From Bacillota bacterium (lineage in GTDB: Bacteria > Bacillota > Clostridia > Christensenellales > Aristaeellaceae): 9,296 nt of DNA. Below are positions 6,779-9,296 of this stretch, in pieces. Both the position numbers and the translations under genes were made by a program. Numbering within the stretch: position 1 is the stretch's first letter; every line of letters starts with the position of its first letter. Location of the stretch: assembly GCA_023416655.1 (NCBI GenBank), contig JAEZHK010000046.1:1-9296 (forward strand), read 5' to 3'. The notes under the pieces are model-generated. The model ran no database searches. It had not been told where the DNA came from and saw nothing but the letters and a program-made list of their open reading frames with translations.

Positions 6779-7018
6779 TTACACCCTGCCGCCCAGCACG
6801 AAGATGAGCAGGATCGCGATGAGCAGCGCGTAGATCGCGCAGGTTTCCATAAGGATCAGGCCGAAAAGCAGCACAGAGTTGATCTTGCCAAAGGTCTCGG
6901 GCTGCCTGGCAATCGCTTCGGCCGCCCGGCCAGTCGCGATGCCCATGCCGATCGCGGCGCCTCCGCCGCAAAGTACCGCGATGCCCGCGCCGACAGCGAT
7001 CAGACCAAGTGGTGACAT
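6779..7018 (-). CDS. atpE: ATP synthase Fo subunit c (rotor ring)
   Basis: Subunit c forms the membrane ring whose carboxylates carry the coupling ion. The 79 residues fold as a hairpin: helix 1 at about 4-34 with a glycine-rich stretch (CGGGAAIGMGIATG), the polar RQP loop at 38-40 that meets gamma/epsilon, and helix 2 at about 47-75 with the ion-binding Glu58 (LMETCAIYAL). Thr59 follows the Glu, as Ser/Thr often does in sodium-type rings, but the helix-1 position that is Gln in proven sodium synthases is Met25. Proton coupling is therefore likelier, though not certain. ATG 7018 has AAGGGAGG 7 bases upstream, one of the strongest ribosome sites in the operon, which suits the high copy number of c. 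Confidence 0.97.
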   Translation of the reverse strand: MSPLGLIAVGAGIAVLCGGGAAIGMGIATGRAAEAIARQPETFGKINSVLLFGLILMETCAIYALLIAILLIFVLGGRV

Positions 7019-7044
7019 GGTGGTTCCTCCCTTTTGTTCATGGG

Positions 7045-7058
7045 GTTTCCCGGGAAAC
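7045..7058. repeat. Perfect 14-base palindrome between atpB and atpE
   Basis: GTTTCCCGGGAAAC is fully self-complementary. Its last base is also the last base of the atpB TAG stop (7058-7060). It stands 12 bases upstream of the atpE Shine-Dalgarno (7026-7033). As RNA it gives at most a 5-bp stem with a CCGG loop. It may be chance, or a processing or stability element ahead of the most highly needed gene. Confidence 0.35.
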
Positions 7059-7726
7059 TATTGTACCGCTTCGCTGGTGTAGATCAGCGAGAGCAGACCG
7101 ATGACGAATACCTGGATGCCGATTTCAAATACCGTAAAGAACGAGGAGAAGGCCGCTGGCAGCACAATGGGCACCAAGCCGTAGATCATCTCCATGACGA
7201 CCGCACCCACCAGAATGTTGGCGAAGAGTCGGATGGCCATCGAAAACGGGGTGATCAGGTCGGTCAGAAGCCGGATGGGCAGCATGAACGCCTTGGGGTG
7301 GCAAAGAAGCGCAAGGCGACCGCCCAAGCCGCGGTACTTGATGCCCGTCACGTTGACCGCGATGAAGCAGGTCAGGCCCAGCGCAATCGCGCAGTTGATG
7401 TCGCCCGTGGCGGCCGGCAGACCGAAAAGCTCGATCATCGACGTAGAGAACACAAAAACCATCAGGGTCAGCGTCACCGGCGCGATGAACGCGGCGGATT
7501 CGCCCACATAGCTCTTCGCCCACTTTTCCAGGCCGCCGATGACCATTTCCAGCACCATCTGAAGGCCCGTCGGTTTTTCGGAAAAGCGGTGGCGGATGAA
7601 GATGTTGGCGAGGACCAAAAGCACGATGACAACCGACAGCGATCCCCAGGCAATGACGACGCTCTGCCCGATGTTTATGCCGAAGAGTTCAAAGGGTTTG
7701 GGATTGATGTTCACTTCCACATGCAT
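7058..7726 (-). CDS. atpB: ATP synthase Fo subunit a
   Basis: Subunit a provides the two half-channels through which ions reach and leave the c-ring. With the start chosen here it has 222 residues, typical for the family, with about five membrane helices. The essential arginine is Arg166 in the SMAIRLFANI motif of the long helix next to the ring, matching E. coli Arg210. The last helix has a conserved-type Gln (GIQVFVIGLLSLIY). I chose ATG 7726 because the family homology begins there (HVEVNINPKPFELFGI). Its best ribosome site, AAAGGAG at 7742-7748, sits inside the end of the preceding gene at a long 15-base spacing. An in-frame ATG at 7771 would add 15 residues and overlap the neighbour by 35 bases, and is possible. 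Confidence 0.95.
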   Translation of the reverse strand: MHVEVNINPKPFELFGINIGQSVVIAWGSLSVVIVLLVLANIFIRHRFSEKPTGLQMVLEMVIGGLEKWAKSYVGESAAFIAPVTLTLMVFVFSTSMIELFGLPAATGDINCAIALGLTCFIAVNVTGIKYRGLGGRLALLCHPKAFMLPIRLLTDLITPFSMAIRLFANILVGAVVMEMIYGLVPIVLPAAFSSFFTVFEIGIQVFVIGLLSLIYTSEAVQ

Positions 7727-7736
7727 ATGCTTAGGA

Positions 7737-7991
7737 TCAAACTCCTTTGCGCTGCTTGCGCCATTGTGCATACCCGAACGCAATGAATGAAACGGTTGCG
7801 CCAACCACAAAACCCACCAAGGCTGCGATCGAAATGGTCGCAGCCGCGAACATGGCACCGGCCCACAGCGGCAGCTTGACCGCAAACAGCCACCATTTCC
7901 CTTTTTGAATGGTCAACTGCAGCAGCTTGAACTGAGCCCAGCCCAGCGCTGCCCCGATGATCGCCGCAATCAATCCGTATGTGACATCCAT
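7737..7991 (-). CDS. Small membrane protein in atpI position
   Basis: First gene of the ATP synthase operon, 84 residues. It has a hydrophobic N-terminal segment (about 4-19), a short amphipathic stretch with KGKWW, then two close hydrophobic segments (about 40-55 and 57-72), and a basic tail (WRKQRKGV). Position and character fit AtpI, a small membrane protein often encoded first in bacterial atp operons and linked to c-ring assembly or ion uptake. Typical AtpI is longer (about 110-130 residues, four helices), so identity rests on context and is not shown by motifs. ATG 7991 is preferred, giving MDVTYG; a GTG at 8015 would give 92 residues but would begin upstream of the candidate -10 box. 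Its stop lies 10 bases before atpB. Confidence 0.75.
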   Translation of the reverse strand: MDVTYGLIAAIIGAALGWAQFKLLQLTIQKGKWWLFAVKLPLWAGAMFAAATISIAALVGFVVGATVSFIAFGYAQWRKQRKGV

Positions 7992-7998
7992 AACGAGT

Positions 7999-8026
7999 AT
8001 TATATCCTTTTCCACGCCCTTCGCAA
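7999..8026 (-). promoter_or_regulatory. Candidate promoter of the ATP synthase operon
   Basis: On the minus strand, TTGCGA (8026-8021) and a consensus TATAAT (8004-7999) are separated by 16 bases. Transcription would start around 7992, next to the ATG at 7991, giving a leaderless or nearly leaderless message. A weaker pair further upstream cannot be excluded. Confidence 0.5.
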
Positions 8027-8123
8027 GCGTTGAAATCTTGTATCAGGTAAGAATTTCCCGTTAACTTCTTCCCCGCTACCCGCGAGGGCTGACGCATAGG
8101 CCGGTAAAAACGCGGCGGATGTC

Positions 8124-8152
8124 TTTTCAGCGCACTTGAAACGTGGTATAAT
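8124..8152 (+). promoter_or_regulatory. Promoter of the Rrf2-type regulator gene
   Basis: TTTTCA (8124-8129, four of six consensus bases) and TATAAT (8147-8152) are 17 bases apart. A TG one base before the -10 box makes it an extended -10 element. The start of transcription would be near 8159, leaving a leader of about 25 bases that contains the GGAGGTG ribosome site. Confidence 0.65.
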
Positions 8153-8155
8153 ACC
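8145..8155. promoter_or_regulatory. Inverted repeat over the regulator's -10 box
   Basis: GGTAT-A-ATACC is a perfect 5-bp inverted repeat with one central base, lying right on the -10 hexamer. Rrf2-family proteins bind as dimers to dyad sites and often repress their own promoters, so this may be an autoregulatory operator. Part of the symmetry comes from TATAAT itself, so chance is a real alternative. Confidence 0.3.
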
Positions 8156-8183
8156 CTTATTCATATCGGAGGTGTGCGCATTT

Positions 8184-8615
8184 ATGAAGATTTCCGCGAA
8201 GGGCCGTTACGCGCTGAGGCTGATGGTGGATCTGGCGCAGCACGAAAACGGCGAGTGGATCGCGCTGAAGGACATATCGCAGCGTCAGGGCATCTCGGTC
8301 AAGTACCTGGAGCAGATCGTCTCCGGCCTCAGCCGAGCGGGGCTGCTCCGGTCCAGCCGCGGCGCGTCGGGCGGCTATCAGCTGACCAGGCCCGCCGCGC
8401 AGTACACCGCCGGAGAGATCATCCGGGCGCTGGAGGGCTCGCTCGCCCCGGTGGCATGCCTGGAGCAGGAACCCAACCGCTGCGCGCGGCGGGAAATCTG
8501 CCCGACCATCCGCCTTTGGGAGGGCCTGTACTCTGTGGTCAACCAGTACCTGGATTCCTACACGCTCGCCGACGTCGCCGAGGCCGAGATCCCGGGGTAC
8601 GATTTCTCCATCTGA
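8184..8615 (+). CDS. Rrf2/IscR-type transcriptional regulator
   Basis: A 143-residue winged-helix regulator of the Rrf2 family, the usual length. The N-terminal KISAKGRYALRLMVDLA opening, the HTH at about 26-58 (SVKYLEQIVSGLSRAGLLRS) and the wing GASGGYQLTRP (60-70) are diagnostic. Cys92, Cys100 and Cys106 (C-x7-C-x5-C) lie where IscR and NsrR hold their Fe-S cluster, so it probably senses iron-sulfur or redox state. E. coli IscR also uses a His three residues after its last Cys; here that position is Ile109, so the fourth ligand must differ. ATG 8184 has GGAGGTG 9 bases upstream. It is transcribed divergently from the ATP synthase operon, with no isc or suf genes visible beside it. Its targets are unknown; I give no gene symbol because IscR, NsrR and CymR cannot be told apart here. 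Confidence 0.93.
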   Translation: MKISAKGRYALRLMVDLAQHENGEWIALKDISQRQGISVKYLEQIVSGLSRAGLLRSSRGASGGYQLTRPAAQYTAGEIIRALEGSLAPVACLEQEPNRCARREICPTIRLWEGLYSVVNQYLDSYTLADVAEAEIPGYDFSI

Positions 8616-8727
8616 GGAACCGGACCCATCGGCACGCGGCGGAAGACACAGCCCTCAGTCCTATATTTCGCGAGCCGAATCGGGCAAAATGGTTGATTGA
8701 ACATTACTCGGTAACTGTCATCAAAAA

Positions 8728-8757
8728 CCGGGTCCCCTTTCGGGAACCCGGATTTTT
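8728..8757. terminator. Bidirectional intrinsic terminator
   Basis: The stem CCGGGTcCCC (8728-8737) pairs with GGGaACCCGG (8742-8751) with one mismatch and a 4-base loop. On the plus strand ATTTTTG follows; on the minus strand TTTTT follows (8727-8723). It can therefore end both the regulator transcript and the convergent GAPDH transcript. Confidence 0.85.
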
Positions 8758-8772
8758 GTTTGAGTTCTGCGT

Positions 8773-9296
<524 letters not shown>

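Noticed and set aside
7727..7885. Longer atpB start at 7885 or 7771
   Set aside because: The residues before 7771 are an out-of-frame reading of the preceding gene and not family-like. The ATG at 7771 has only a weak ribosome site, though it is not fully excluded.
7992..8015. GTG start at 8015 for the AtpI-like protein
   Set aside because: Its purine stretch is one base from the GTG, and the candidate -10 box would lie inside the coding region; kept only as an alternative.

Overview
The window looks like chromosomal DNA of an anaerobic Firmicute, most likely a GC-rich clostridial lineage. This rests on strong purine-rich Shine-Dalgarno sites, TTG starts behind good ribosome sites, Clostridium/Bacillus-like ATP synthase subunits and an Rrf2 regulator. 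I cannot place it more narrowly by reading alone.

Layout. Bases 19-1470 (+) encode a 483-residue protein with a helix-turn-helix-like N-terminus and an otherwise unrecognised body. Bases 1552-7991 (-) hold a complete F1Fo ATP synthase operon, read from high to low coordinates: a small membrane protein in the atpI position, then a (atpB), c (atpE), b (atpF), delta (atpH), alpha (atpA), gamma (atpG), beta (atpD) and epsilon (atpC). From atpF to atpD, every junction is a 4- or 8-base overlap. Bases 8184-8615 (+) encode a divergent Rrf2/IscR-type regulator with three cysteines. After a bidirectional terminator comes the 3' part of a glyceraldehyde-3-phosphate dehydrogenase gene (-), cut by the window edge.

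How they work together. The operon encodes the membrane rotor and stator (a, c, b), the catalytic head (alpha, beta), the rotor shaft (gamma, epsilon) and a remnant of the head-stalk connector (delta). GAPDH supplies substrate-level energy metabolism next door. The Rrf2 protein faces the ATP synthase operon across about 190 bp and could sense Fe-S or redox state, but any control of the operon is inference.

Main oddities. (1) delta is only 79 residues and corresponds to the C-terminal domain alone; the whole N-terminal domain that normally grips alpha is absent, while alpha keeps its N-terminal helix. (2) The tightly packed operon is broken by a 250-base gap before atpC that holds four stem-loops, the last next to the atpC ribosome site. 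(3) GAPDH ends in a cysteine-rich tail (CGCGCC). (4) The first ATP synthase gene has a consensus -10 box only 7 bases before its likely start. (5) Rotor ring subunit c lacks the usual sodium-site glutamine.
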